A DNA stretch of 64,000 nt from Rhizophagus clarus (Eukaryota; Glomeromycota; Glomeromycetes; Glomerales; Glomeraceae): positions 744,001 to 808,000 of the forward strand of contig BLAL01000302.1 of NCBI GenBank assembly GCA_015698045.1, read 5' to 3'. Of this stretch, positions 10,511-22,679 are shown in pieces. A program made the translations under genes and the position numbers. Within the stretch, counting starts at the first letter, position 1. The number at the start of each line of letters is the position of its first letter. The notes beneath the pieces are model-generated. The model was not told where the DNA came from and did not search any database. It worked only from the letters and a program-made list of their open reading frames with translations.

Positions 10511-11038
10511 AAAATTGCAAAAAAAAAACACTGAAACTGATAATTAAATATAATATATTAAATATACTGGTTTTTTTTTATTTCAAAAATTAATTTTTTC
10601 AATCTGTTTTAATAAAGAAATAAATTTTTTTCAATTTGTTTTTCAATTTTTTAAAATTTTTTATTAAAAATTAATTTTTATAAATAAACCGGATTATACA
10701 GATTATCCGTAATCTATTCAAATCAATCCAAATCTGTGCTGAATCAGATAGATGGGTGGATTATCTGAATCCTCAGATCACGGATCGCATCTCTATCATG
10801 TGCATTGTTACAATGAGGGCAACCTGAAATCGATTATAATAGAAATGAGGCAAATATTAAATACTATGATGATCTATTCATCGCTTTGCCCGTCCTACCT
10901 CCCTTATACACTAGGATAGAACGGTTGATTGAGGCTATCCCATTAACATTCAAAGCTACACGAAAATACATTGAGACGTATGTGCAAGAGCCTTGGGCAG
11001 ATGTCAGAAAAAAATTAAAGTCGAAGAATATATATTAG

Positions 11039-11339
11039 GTAGTAGAATGAGGAAGGGAGGGACATGGAGAATAGAGAGGAATTGGGGTACAGGGTTATGG
11101 TTTTTATGTTTTATTTTCTGTTTTATTTTAGATAGATAGTTATATATAATAGATTGGGGGTTTAGTCAGAGGGTTGGTTTTATTTTTTTTTATTATTTCA
11201 ATGGCGATATAATTGAACGGTCTAATCGGCCATTAGCAATTGGATTGGAGCTGTATCTAGATATAATTATTAGTGATTATTATGTAGTCCAATAATTTTC
11301 AATAAAGATGGTAGCGTTATCAACGCTAAAAAAAAAATA
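11039..11339. other. Downstream region ending in a hairpin and A-run
   Basis: Follows the broken frame. AATAAA at about 11302 is followed by the perfect inverted repeat AGCGTTATCAACGCT and then a run of A and a long A/T-rich tract. This may be a gene or retroposon 3' end. No further gene is visible. Confidence 0.35.
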
Positions 11340-11463
11340 AATAAAAGATAATAAAAAATAAAAAATAATAATAATAAAAATAATAAAAATATAAAAATAT
11401 AAATAAAAAATAAAAATAAAAATAAAATATAAAAAATACAAAATAAAAAAAAATAAATATAAT

Positions 11464-12067
11464 TTACAGATTTTAAAGCTGCTAATGCATAGTGTTTCTA
11501 CTCCGCCTATGACTGTGATGGTTCCCTAAGAAATATATATAAATTTAGAACTTAAATAACTTAAATATAAATTAAAAAAATTCTTAATAATTACCAGGTC
11601 TATTCCAAAACCTTGTGCGGAACTGCCTATAATATCTTTCTCCTTCCTGGGACCACCTTCCATTTCACGCACCATTTCATTTACAGAAATCCTAAAAATG
11701 TTAATACTATTAATTTTTTATTTTTTTTTATTTTTTTTTTATGATTTATTATTATTTTACTAACATTAAAATTCCTGATCAAGTTTCTCCACTTTCTTTC
11801 TACCTGTTAGCCAGTGCACCTCACGTAGAATTGTCTTCAAATTCTTCAAGCTAAGCTCTTCCAGAATTTGGAGCGGTCACTTCCAGTCATATTATGGTAG
11901 TAGTCGTTCCTTCTCCTTTACATTATTTATTTAATTTTTAGATCAGAAAACGTAAGAGAAAAAAAAACTAGAAAATGATCAAAGTTATTTATTAGTTTTT
12001 ATTTATTTTTTTACTTCCTATATCTTATTAAATATTCAGTTATTGCATCAGTCCAATTTGCGGACAT
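11464..12067 (-). pseudogene. Decayed Myb/SANT-like gene of element IV
   Basis: This is the inverted counterpart of the intact gene at 63305-63910, with the same four-exon layout. Exon 1 begins MSANWTDAITEYLIRYRK. Exon 2 has a TGA where the intact copy has CGA (arginine 41), and neighbouring codons show the same CG to TG/CA changes (TTCGG to TTTGA, CGG to CAA). Later exons are also changed. It is not expected to make a full protein. Confidence 0.75.
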
Positions 12068-13974
12068 TTTAAAAAAAAATATATAATAAAAATAACGATA
12101 ACAAATTTATTGTAAGAAAAAAAAAATGAAACCTCTTTTTATAAACAATTTTTTATCACCTAGTATTATTATATTAATTATCCTTCAAGAATATTTACGT
12201 AAATTGTTCTAATTTCTCAAATATGTCATGATTGTTATGATCTGTCTTCTTTATATTAATTATAATACAGATACAGATCTACAATACGATCAATCATAAT
12301 GAATAAGTTAAACTCGACCTAAACTCAATTGTTATTATCGTGATTCTAAAAAATCAAGATAAAGGTCTTCTTTTTAATTATATATTAAATCTAAAAAAGG
12401 TAAAATCTAATAATACAGATATGTAAATAAATAGTGTTTTTTATTTTATTTTATAATAAGCTTTTGCCAATTATAAACTACAAATAAAACAATTACAGAT
12501 CTACAATACATTACATAAAGACCTTGAGCGAATGAATTAAACTCAAGTTGAACTCAAGTTCAACTCAAGTTTAAAGTGAACAATTTAAATTCAAAATAAA
12601 ATATCCAAGATTAACAAAAAAGTTGGTAACGTTATAATGAAATCAGTAGTAAATTTTGTGTTAATCATATTTAATTAGGTATAAAAATTCTGATAAATTT
12701 AATAAAATTAGTAATTTTTTAATAATTTTATCAACTCAAGTTGAGCACAAATAGTGAATAATCAAGTTTATGCTTGTTTGCTAATATTGACTTGTGCATT
12801 CGATAGGTGACCGATTTTATGGCTGATGTGGCTGAATATAATATTACCCAAATAACCAATAAAAATTGATAATTTTGTTGATCATGTGATTACACGATCA
12901 TAATTTATTTTTTATTTATCGTATTTTTTTTTTTCAAAAACTTTTTTCTCTCTCTCTCAAATTTTTACTTTATTGTTTTTGTTTAAAAAATAAAGATAAA
13001 GGTATATTTTTTGTTAAAATTTCTTTTTCCATTATTATGTTATTTATAATATTACCCAAATAACCAATAAAAATTGATAATTTTATTGATCATGTGATTG
13101 CACGATCACAATTTAATTATTTATTTATCATTTTTTTTTTTCGAAACTTTTTTCTCTTTCTTTCAAATTTTTACTTTATTGTTTTTATCTAAAAAAATAA
13201 AGATAAAAGTATATTTTTTGTTGAAATTTCTTTTTCCATTATTATGTTATTCTTAACACTCTTATTAATATATTTTTCCAATGTATTTCTTCTCACTAAT
13301 GTCCTATTAACAATGTTCTACTATCAAGTTTTTTACTTTATTGGTTTTTCTAAAAAATAAATACAAAAGTACATTTTTTGTTGAAATTTCTTTTTCCATT
13401 CTGTTAATACTCTTACTAATATTTTTTTCTAATATGTTTCCTTCTACTAACGTTCCTACTAACAATGTTCTACTGTTAAACATTTTTTATTCCTTACTTT
13501 TATTAACACTTCTATTAATATTAACACTAATATTAATACTTATACTTTATATTTTTTTTATTGACATTCCTTTTTTACTTCTACTAACTTTCATACTAAC
13601 ATTAATACTAACACTTTCTAATGTAAAAATTTTTTTATTAACGTTTCTTTTCTTTTGCTAATACTTCTACTAATATTCATACTAACACTTCTATTACTAA
13701 CATTTTACTTTCTTTCAAATTAAATAGATATAATGAAATGAAAACAAACAAACAAGTAAACATTAATTGTGAATAAATTATGATTTGTGTAAAGAGTAGT
13801 GAATTTTTTTTATAATATTTTTTGTATAATATTTTTTTTATTATCGATTGAAAATATAAATAAAACTTTCAGTAATTACAATTAAATGAATTAAATTACT
13901 TTTAAATTACAATTGTATTTAAATTATAAATCTACTACTATTAATGCCTCATAAATGTTATACTTTTCAGCTAT

Positions 13975-14340
13975 CTGATATGTGTGAAAATTATGAAATT
14001 ATGCTTATATTTTAAATACAAATAGAATGCATATCGGGTATATATAGGATACTTATTAGCACTATCCGATAAGTATATAATATCTGTCTGATATTTTTTT
14101 AAAATATATCGGGTACCCAATAAATCTATGATATGTAACTGATATTTAACTACCCAATATGTATGAGATATGTACCCGATATGTATATTATATGTCACTG
14201 ATTTTCTGCATCTGACGGGTACATATCAGGTACCTGATATGTATAGTATTATTAAATAGCATACACATATTTCATACATATCAGGTACATATCAGGTACC
14301 TGATATGTATCTGATATGTACCTAATAGCATCGATTTTGA
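13975..14340. repeat. Subterminal palindrome block of element IV (decayed)
   Basis: Repeats of TATCAGGTACCTGATATGTA on both strands. The matching block at 60980-61360 reads TATCGGGTACCCGATATGTA. The differences are nearly all CG to TG or CA. A reading frame across this block exists in both copies but follows from the repeat, not from a gene. Confidence 0.75.
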
Positions 14341-14344
14341 CTAG

Positions 14345-14690
14345 TAGATATTTAACAAATTGATTAAAATTATAAAGTTTTTCAAAATTCATATTATGAG
14401 TAAGAGTACAAATAAAGGGCCATAAACTTATTTCAATAGGAATATTATTTCAATTCAGATAAAATTGTAAATGAGAATGAGAAATTCTCTTAAATGATAA
14501 ATAAAAATTATAGGGATCATTATGAGCTACTTTAACTAGGCAATCAATGATGTTATTACAATAAGTTTCAGAGTGAGCATGCACTTTGATTAATTTAATA
14601 GAAAGTGAACAGTATAAAATATAATAAAAAATATAATTCCAAATTAAACTGGAAGATGAAATTTTAAAGGCTTCTCTGACCAATAAACAA
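14345..14690 (-). pseudogene. LINE RNase H remnant
   Basis: On the minus strand a frame reads from about 14683 and includes IKLIKVHAHSETYCNNIIDC, which resembles the C-terminal histidine region of LINE-encoded RNase H, followed after a stop at 14450 by WPFICTLTHNMNFEKLYNF-type sequence. The catalytic TDSQ part is not present. The older copy of element IV ends exactly against it at 14344. It resembles the LINE remnant at 30258-39800 in style and is unlike the LINEs at 45596-60979. Confidence 0.5.
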
Positions 14691-15251
14691 ATTTTATTAT
14701 AATTATAAAATAAAAAACAAAAAAAATATCATTACAAATAAATATTAATATATATTATATTAATATATAAAAATTTAACTATAATAAATACATTTTTATT
14801 AACAATTATCAGATAAATCCAGTTACTCCAATTTATTAATTATTATAATTTTATGTAATATTAATCTTTAAAATTTTATTTAATAATAACTTATTTAAAT
14901 ATAATAATACATCATAATTTATCATAGAAAAATCAATTTTTAATTTTCATTTAAATATTAAAATCTTTTTTTTTTTTTAAACATTAATTAATTAAAATAT
15001 AAATTCAAAATATTCAAATTTTTTTTTATTATTTTGATCTTTTTTTTTAAGATCCTTTTTAATTTCAAATTATTAAATATTAATAATAGTTAAAATATAT
15101 ATAAAAAAATATACTGGTTATATTTACTTTATTTTATAAAATTATTTTATATAATAAATTTTTTTTTTATATAATTAAAAATATTTTTTTTATAATAAAA
15201 TACACTTTTTCAATATTATAAATCAATTTTATTACTTTTAAATTGGTTTAA
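14691..15251. other. AT-rich stretch, nothing recognised
   Basis: Long A/T runs with no coding frame or repeat structure that I can support. Confidence 0.5.
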
Positions 15252-15259
15252 AAAAAAGG

Positions 15260-15440
15260 CAGTGATGTGCATTGGAAGCTTCCAATGAAATTTATTGGAA
15301 TTGGAAGTTCCATTGGAAAAAATTGGATTAATTGGAAGATGCCGATCTTCCAATGTTTCATGTGCATTGGAAGCTTCCAATCAAAATTCTTGGAAATTGG
15401 ACATAGTAATTGGAAGCTTCCAATGGAAGCTTCCAATACA
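15260..15440. repeat. Subterminal TTGGAAGCTTCCAA palindromes
   Basis: At least five copies of the palindrome TTGGAAGCTTCCAA or half-sites ATTGGAAG/CTTCCAAT lie in the first 180 bp. More half-sites lie at 18310-18405. They are probably transposase-binding sites. Confidence 0.75.
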
Positions 15441-15541
15441 AAATTAGTAATTTTATTGTCACGAATGACGTAAATGTCACGTATATTAATTATCAAAATC
15501 ATAACACGTTTTTATATAATCATTTCATTTTTTTTAAAATA

Positions 15542-18214
15542 ATGAAAAGACCCAGGACCCACCGTCTTACTAAATATATAAAGGTTCTTGGAAAACAAAA
15601 TTCATGTAATACCTACGCGGCATGTATTGCTTGTTTTGAAAAGTTAGAAGGTGATGAACTTTCAAGAAATACGTTTACAAATAAAAAACTGCAAGTCAAA
15701 AATCACTTGAAAAATTGTCCACATTTTCGAGAAAAAATTGGAAATCAAGAAGAACTAGATGATATTATTAATTTGACAGATAATGAGATGGAAGAAAAAA
15801 TATATCAAAAACGTCAAAAAGTGGATAATGAATTTGGTAAGAATGATGAAAAAGTCTTAAAGTATTTAAAATTCCAAAATTTAAATCAATAGAAGAAACG
15901 GGTTCAGTAAAGTCATTTAGATCATTTGCTTCATCAACATCATCTACACGCAACTTTAATTCAAAAAATACAATTAAAAATAATCTTATTCGCACTCCAA
16001 CTAAAAGTGAAATACCAAAATTTGAACGTCTTTTACTAAGAATGTCAGTAGCAAACGGTTTCTCATTTCAGTGGATTGATCATCCTGCAACCTTGGAACT
16101 CTTTGAATTTTTGAATCCACATCTCATATTGCCAAATAGAAAGGCTCTATCTAATCGTATATTAACAAGAGAAACTGAAAATGTGAATACTTTGAGAAAT
16201 GATAAATTAATTAATGATAAAGTTGGAGTTGTATTAGCGTTTGATGGTTGGAAGAATATTTTAAATCAGCATATATTTGGATCATTATTTATATCGTCTT
16301 CAGGTGAAATTTTAATATGGGACGTCTCAGACATTAGTAGTGAACGTGAACGGTTAATTGAAATAATACCAAAAATAACTGGATTAATTCAAGAAACTAA
16401 AAGATTAGGTATTAAACTTAATGCAATAGTGTCAGATAGTGCACCGGCTTATGCTGCAACACGGTAAGTAAATAAAATTATTAAAATGAATGCATGCTTT
16501 AATTTCAAACTATTACTTATTTAATAATTTATCATAGGCGACGACTTCGATTAGAATATGCAGAAATTGTCTTTCTTCCTTGTTTTGCACACCAATGTCA
16601 ACTGGCAATTGGAGATATTTTTAAAGAGTCACCAATTTTGAAAACCGCATCAAGTAAAGCAATTAAAATTGCTTCTTATTTTAAAAATGCAAATAATAGT
16701 TATTTCATTGGTAAATTGCGAGATATACAAAATGAATTATATGACAAATATTATTCAATTGTAATTCCTGGTGAGACAAGATGGAACAGTCATTATTTTT
16801 GCTTTAAAAGTCTCATTCGGTCTAAACAAGCTTTACGAGTAATTATTTTTTTTATTGATTTTTTATAATAATACAATAATCAAAAAATTTTTTTTATTAT
16901 TTATAGAATTTGGCAATTCGTTATGAACATCCACAAATTGGTTCAGGAGATGAACTTTACTTAAATTCAGAACTTTGCCAAATACTTCTTGATAATGATT
17001 GGTGAGAAAAAATCGAGCTTTTGCAAGACATTTTATTACCTTATTGTGGTGTATTAAACAAGCTGCAATGTGATAAAGCACGTCTTTATGAAGTGCTTCA
17101 TGCTCTTGGATATTTTTGTCAATTTTGGAAGCAATTTCCTGATTCAGATTTAGGCAATCAAATGATTGATCGATTAGAAAAACGTTGGAGTCAATGGGAG
17201 CAGCCATTATTCTTACTTTCTTTTGCCCTCCACCCAAAATATCGTTTTGCATATTTCAATTCTGATCTTAATAATTTATCATTTACTTCCCTAGGACGAT
17301 ATTTGACATACTATTATAAAGCATGGTTTAAAAAACGCCCATTACGATTATTATTGGAATTTGAGGATTTTCGTCAAAAGGTTGAACCATTTAATAATGA
17401 GACTTTTGAACAATTTGGAGAGGATGCTTTTAAATTTTGGGGATATGTAGAAGGTGATTATAAAGAATTGGCTGCAGTTGCTTTAAAAATTTTTGGTATG
17501 TGTGTGAATGCTGCATCTGTTGAACGAATGTAGTCTTCCATGGGTTTTTTACATACAGTTCGTCGTAACCGATTAAAAGTAAGTTAGAACTTAATTATTT
17601 AGTTAATATATAACACTTTTGATAATAAATTTATTTATCTAATTATTAAACAATGGTTTATTTATTAATTTATTTTATGGCGAGTTTTTTATTAGATCTT
17701 TTAGTATTTGTTTGATGCTGGGTTTCTTATTTATTTGTATTATTTTTTTATTAATTAAAATATTAAAAATTTTTTTTTATTAGAATGAAAAAATATTAGC
17801 AATGAGTCAACTTCGGGCATCTATTAATTTTTCGTTAAGAGAAAAGGAATTACAACAAAGTCAAATTCAATTTTTGGATTCAAATGCTCTTCCAATGGAA
17901 ACTGATTCTGAAGTTTTTACACCGAATTCAAATATTGAAGAGGAAGAAGAAGATATTGAAGATAACACTATTGTTACTCCTGAACATTGAGAACAAGAAT
18001 TGGGAGAGTGGGAAGAGATGTTAATAGAAGAAGGGTTAGCACAATTGGAAGAGGAAGAGGAATTGAGGAGTAATTCGGATAATAATATGAAAGGTGATCT
18101 CTTAAGTGAATATATACATCCAGCAATAGACAAAAAAGCAAAATGGGAGCTTAAAAGTTTATTTAGTTCATCTCTTAATGCTCCTAATTACTTAAATATA
18201 GAATCAAACGAATA
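15542..18214 (+). pseudogene. hAT transposase, broken
   Basis: Starts MKRPRTHRLTKYIKVLG with a BED-like zinc finger (CIAC ... VKNHLKNC). A frameshift near 15860 moves the frame before KSIEETGSVKS. Later exons are 16042-16463 (continuing the shifted frame), 16538-16838, 16907-17578 and 17784-18214, with introns of about 68-205 nt. The catalytic region VVLAFDGWKN and VSDSAPAYAAT are present, as is the C-terminal dimerisation region (NAASVER then SSMGFLHT). In-frame stops occur at 17003 (TGA), 17531 (TAG, where the family normally has tryptophan) and 17988 (TGA). The stops and frameshift show that this copy no longer makes transposase. Confidence 0.85.
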
Positions 18215-18422
18215 AAACTTAATAAAAACTTTTTTTTGTTTAATGCTTTTAAAGATTTATGTATTATATATGATTTAATTTTATTGGATAAAATATGTTC
18301 ACGTGATAAAGTGCTTCCAAACTTCCAATAAAAATTCATTGGAATTGGAAGTATGATTGGAATTGGAAGATTTGGAAGTCCACATGTGCTTCCAAATTCC
18401 AATGCCCATCACTGAAAAAAGG

Positions 18423-19789
18423 TATTACTAATTTACTTTTCTTTTTATAACTAATATTATTATTTCAATATCTTTTAATATACTAGATATTCTATTCTTA
18501 TAATAATTTATTTAAAGTTTTATTAATTTTAGCTTTTATAGATACTATTTTCTTTTATAATAAGCAACTTAAGATTTATTTTTCTTCTTCAATTATTACA
18601 ATTTTTCAGCATTTTGATTAAAACTTATTTTTAATATTTTCTTGATTATTTAATTCAATACTTGCTTTTTTTAAATTATCTTTAACTAATTAAAAATTTT
18701 GTTTATTAAATTAAATGGACAATATATTAGATGATTAATTTCCATTATTTTTTAGTATAATATTCTTTTTTGGTTTTTTGTTCTTCATTACTGATAATAT
18801 TCTTCTCTCTTTAATATTAATTGCTTCAATTTTTATTATTTTTTACTAATAAATTTTCTTGATTCTTTTTAATTCATTTATATATGCTTAATTTATTCTT
18901 ATTAGTTCTTCTTAATTCAATTAAAGTAGAAAATTTTTTTGAAAAAATTATGATTAATAAGATTATTTATTTCAAATATTTCTAATAAATCATACATTAA
19001 TTTTCATAATAATTCAATATAATTAATTTATATTATAATCTTTTTGCTAATATATGTAAGCATCTAAAATTTTATTTAATAATATATTTATCATTTGATT
19101 TCTTTTTTCTTAAGTTACTTTAATTTATAACTCTAAGTTTTTTGATTACATGAATTTTTAATAATATTCTGCTTAATATAAGCAATGCTATAAATTTCTA
19201 ATACTTCATTATAAATAGGATAATGTTCTTCTCTTGCTAAATTTATAAAGCATAAAAATAAAGTTTTTTTTCTAATAGTAGATATTTTTCTAAATTTGCA
19301 AAAAAAATATATAACAAAAATAATATAATTACTTTTTTCTATGGCAAAAAAAAGTAGAGCAAAAACTACTAATTTGAATTTTTGTAATTTATAATTTTAA
19401 TAATAAATTTAAGTAAAATAAACTTTTCATATTATAAATTATTTATAATACAAGTACTATATTTTTAAACATATTCTCATTTGCAAAATAATAAAATAAT
19501 ATTTTTTCAATTTTAATCTTATTTTTTTATAAATATGTATTAATAGCTGCTCTAATTGCAATATAGTAGATTAGTTTTAAAATTCTTTTTATAAATCAAT
19601 AATTAATAATATTTATCTAAAAATTATTTTATATTTAAAGCTTTAGAATGAAGAAACACTTTTTAGTCATGGTTAAAACGAAACTCTGATATGGCTATAA
19701 GACCAAATTTTTGGTAACAAAAAGTATAATTTTAATAACAAAAATTTTATTTCTCTTTAGGTTTTCATCATATCTCAAAGATTATTACT
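18423..19789. other. AT-rich intergenic stretch
   Basis: About 1.4 kb of A/T-rich sequence without a coding frame, tandem repeat or terminal repeat that I can support. Confidence 0.5.
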
Positions 19790-21900
19790 ACAAATGAATA
19801 TTTTTACTATTTTAAATGAAAAAAATATCGATAAAATTGACTTTGAGTTCATCTTTCTAAGTAACAAAGATAATTTCAAGAAAGCTTTCACAAATAATGC
19901 AAATATTTCTAACTTTACTTCAAAAATTAAAAATTTTATTTATTGTAGTGATGTGATAATAGTCATAAAGCTAAATAATAAAAACTTGACAGGAGTACTC
20001 TGGCTTGGCTACCTTATAAAATGACAAAACTCACTCACGAAGGCTCTTTTTTTCAACATGACCTTAACCATATTTACAAAACAAATCATGGTGATACTAA
20101 CCACAACTATGGAAAATATTAATACTACAGATTACCTACCAGAATTAATTGAAATTATTATTTAACAAGTAAATTTAAGGCTAATCTCTCTGATTCTTAA
20201 ATAAATATAAATACACAAATTTCTTAAGAAAATATCAACACTGATGATCCAATTACAGTGTCTTCATATGATCATACATCAACAGAATTAACCAATCCTA
20301 CCCATTATATAAGAACGCTATAAAAAATAATGTAAAAAAAAACAGAAAAAATCAGAAAATAATAAAGAAATAGTTGGTTAGACCTTTTCACAAACAAGCT
20401 GAAAATAAGCCCACTCTAATGAAGGATATCATCAGTATCCAATTAGCTTTAGTCTCTTAACATAACAATATTATATTAATGGATATAAATTTAATAGACT
20501 TAAAAGCACAATCTATCAAAAATAGAAATATCTCTCAAATAAGCTCTAAACATATTAACTTATATATTTAAGATTTAAGTTCTTTATTAGAAGATATCTT
20601 TATGTTTAATTTCTCTTCCAATAAAGCCAATGATCAACTTAAAGCTTAACATATGAAAGATGCTTCTGATGATCATTTGAATGATATCTCTGCAGCTTTA
20701 GATAATCTGAAGATAATTTCAGATAAAACATCAACATCATATATTACAACTTATAAGAAATCAGACTCTTTTTTTACTCTAAAATATTTCTTTTTACCAA
20801 ATTATCAAAAAATTTTAGAAGCAGGAAACATAAGACAATCAATATAAAATAACATTAACACCCAATAATAGTTAGTAAATACTAAAAAAAATTAAAAGCT
20901 TTAAACTGTTTTTGAGATGTTAAAATTATCTCCTCTCCAAAAAATAATAATAATTTTATACACATAATTAAAGATGAAGATAAACCTATTGCTTATATAT
21001 GATGTATATATTAAATTATCAGATGTAGAAAAATACTTTACAGTTGAAAACAAGACAGCTTACATAGAGATTTTAACTTGTAACTATAGAGGCTTTATGA
21101 GTACTAAAATTAACAAAGATGATAATCAAATCATTATTAAAAACTCTTTGTACAAAAGGATGCTCAATATGATCAGGTTATTTAATTATAAATAAAGACA
21201 ATATCTGTTTCTTAAAATGCATCAAAAGACTTACTTTTTAATTGATGATTTAAGAGTATCTTCAAAAGAATTCAAAATTTGAATGTTTCTAAATATATTA
21301 TCAGAGAAACTATTAAATATGCAGTTATGAAACTTTTAGGATCATAAAGATTCTTTATTAAAAAATTAGAATTGAAGCCTTCAAAAAACAATTCTGATAC
21401 AATTACAGTATTCATTATTGTAAAAGACTTAGAAAAATGTAGAAAACTCAAAATATCTAATTAATTAAAATTGATCATTCTTTATATTGATTTGCTCCTA
21501 CTAATGCAGCTGAATAAAATATAACTTTCAGAAAAAAATTCAGTGATAAATTCATTGGTTTTGACAAGCAGATATTATTAGCAGTATTTATGATGTTTAT
21601 ATTGCACAAAACCTAAAATATATATATCAATAATCAGTTGACAAATTTATAATTAAATTCTCTACTAAAAGTAATCTCTTCAATGCATATGCAATATCAG
21701 TTCACTTCAACAATTATCATATTATAGATTCTTCCCATAATTACAATATCAATTGATTAGATAGAAATAAAAAATTGATCAAAATTTCATCTATTTACTT
21801 TTTTTCTCTGATTAAAGTGATTAAAATTACTTAAAATGAAGATAATTATCAACTTAAAGCTAGACAAAAAGAACATTTTATATCTACTATTTCGCTACCA
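19790..21900 (+). pseudogene. Decayed protein-coding region of unknown family
   Basis: Plus-strand frames with non-random composition recur (19794-20024, 20653-20847, 20974-21195) and protein-like stretches continue between stops, for example LTGVLWLGYLIK and YFTVENKTAYIEILTCNYRG. Base composition is less extreme than the flanks. The many stops and shifts suggest an old transposon protein or gene. I do not recognise a domain. It ends near the insertion of the element at 21923. Confidence 0.35.
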
Positions 21901-21922
21901 TACTATTGACACAATTATTAGA

Positions 21923-22297
21923 CACAGGTCGAATGGAGTCAAATCAGTCATCAATCGGTCATGTGACTGATTGGTAACCAATTGGATACCTATTGATGAC
22001 TGATTCTTTCAATCGGTCATCAATCAGGTATAAATTCCAAATCAGTTATCAACTGGTCATATGACTGATTAATGACTGATTGGTGTACAGTTGAATTTAC
22101 CAGTTATCAATAAGTCACCAATCGACCATATCAGATTGATGACTGATTAGTTGCTAATTGGCTTATTATATATTAGCGAATTTTTAGATTTTTTCAATAA
22201 CGTCATTTTAAAATATTTAATTTATAAACTATTTTAAAACTCTAAACTCTAATAGAAAATTTTTTTTCTAAGATTCATATAAAATATTTTTGATAGA
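21923..22297. mobile_element. Left end of a CACAGGTC-type element
   Basis: Begins CACAGGTCGAATGGAGTC and continues as a cluster of AATCAGTCATCAATCGGTCA-type motifs, then an A/T-rich segment ending TTTCTAAGATTCATATAAAA. It matches the reverse complement of 1-690 until about 22297, where similarity stops and another repeat family starts. No right end was found, so it is truncated or was cut by the element that follows. Confidence 0.65.
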
Positions 22298-22679
22298 ATC
22301 TTGCTAATTTGCTCCGCAAGTGAAATCACCTAGGTGATTTCACCTATAAATAATTTATCAAAATCAGGTGATTTCACATGTATAAAAAATTTTTAATAAA
22401 TTTAATAGTATGCAAATCTTTATTAATTAATTTTAAAATTTAATTGGTTAAAATTTATTGTAAATTTCAATATTGTGTATGTAAAAATTTAATAATCGTA
22501 AGAATATTGTCCGGTCAATGTATTGCTAATTTGGCAATAATTTTTTATACAAAAAAAATAACAAAATTTATCATATTAAACTATGACTTTATTTCTTTAA
22601 ATCCTGTTTATCAAAGTTAATATTTTTTACAATTATTTATCTTTAACATAACTAGTAATGATAATAATGATACAAAAAA

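Larger units (their letters stand above)
8660..10795. mobile_element. Non-autonomous hAT-type element with internal minisatellite
   Basis: Ends read TAAAGATGCGATC and, in reverse complement, TAGAGATGCGATC. They are flanked by TTATGTGC (8652-8659) and TCATGTGC (10796-10803), an 8-bp duplication with one difference. Inside are subterminal clusters of AATCTGATTTAGATTGATCC-like motifs (8680-8760 and 10690-10785), two clusters of hairpin-forming GCCAGAACTATTAGTTCTGGC-type repeats, and a long minisatellite. There is no transposase, so a related hAT element would have to move it. It interrupts an older reading frame. Confidence 0.78.
8521..11038 (+). pseudogene. Unidentified broken reading frame split by an element
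   Basis: One frame reads 8521-8659, is cut by the element at 8660-10795, and resumes after the target duplication at 10804 to a TAG at 11036-11038. With the element and one duplication copy set aside, the two parts are in the same frame. The C-terminal part is plausible protein (for example RIERLIEAIPLTF and YVQEPWADVRKKL). Three TGA codons interrupt it, and each could derive from CGA. I do not recognise the family. It could be the last exon of a host gene or part of an old transposon protein. Downstream at about 11302 is AATAAA. Confidence 0.5.
11340..14344 (-). mobile_element. Element IV, older copy
   Basis: This segment is an inverted copy of 60980-64000. Its right terminus is CGATTTTGACTAG at 14344, the complement of CTGGTCAAAATCG at 60980. 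The left boundary lies somewhere in the A/T-rich tract 11330-11460 and cannot be fixed because the other copy runs off the window. It carries a decayed Myb/SANT-like gene (11464-12067), a duplicated unit of about 200 nt (about 12830-13030 and 13040-13240), T-rich tracts and a subterminal palindrome block (13975-14340). Compared with the other copy, many CG dinucleotides are TG or CA, so this copy is older. Confidence 0.8.
15260..18414 (+). mobile_element. hAT DNA transposon with decayed transposase
   Basis: Terminal inverted repeats CAGTGATGTGCATTGGAA (left) and CAGTGATGGGCATTGGAA (right, reverse complement) are flanked by perfect 8-bp target duplications AAAAAAGG at 15252-15259 and 18415-18422. 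CAGTGATG is a common hAT terminus. Subterminal TTGGAAGCTTCCAAT palindromes lie at both ends. The transposase on the plus strand (15542-18214) has a frameshift and several stops, so the copy is defective. Confidence 0.9.

Noticed and set aside
8660..10795. Possible classification as a Helitron because of internal hairpins
   Set aside because: Inverted ends and an 8-bp duplication fit a hAT-type element better; Helitrons lack both.
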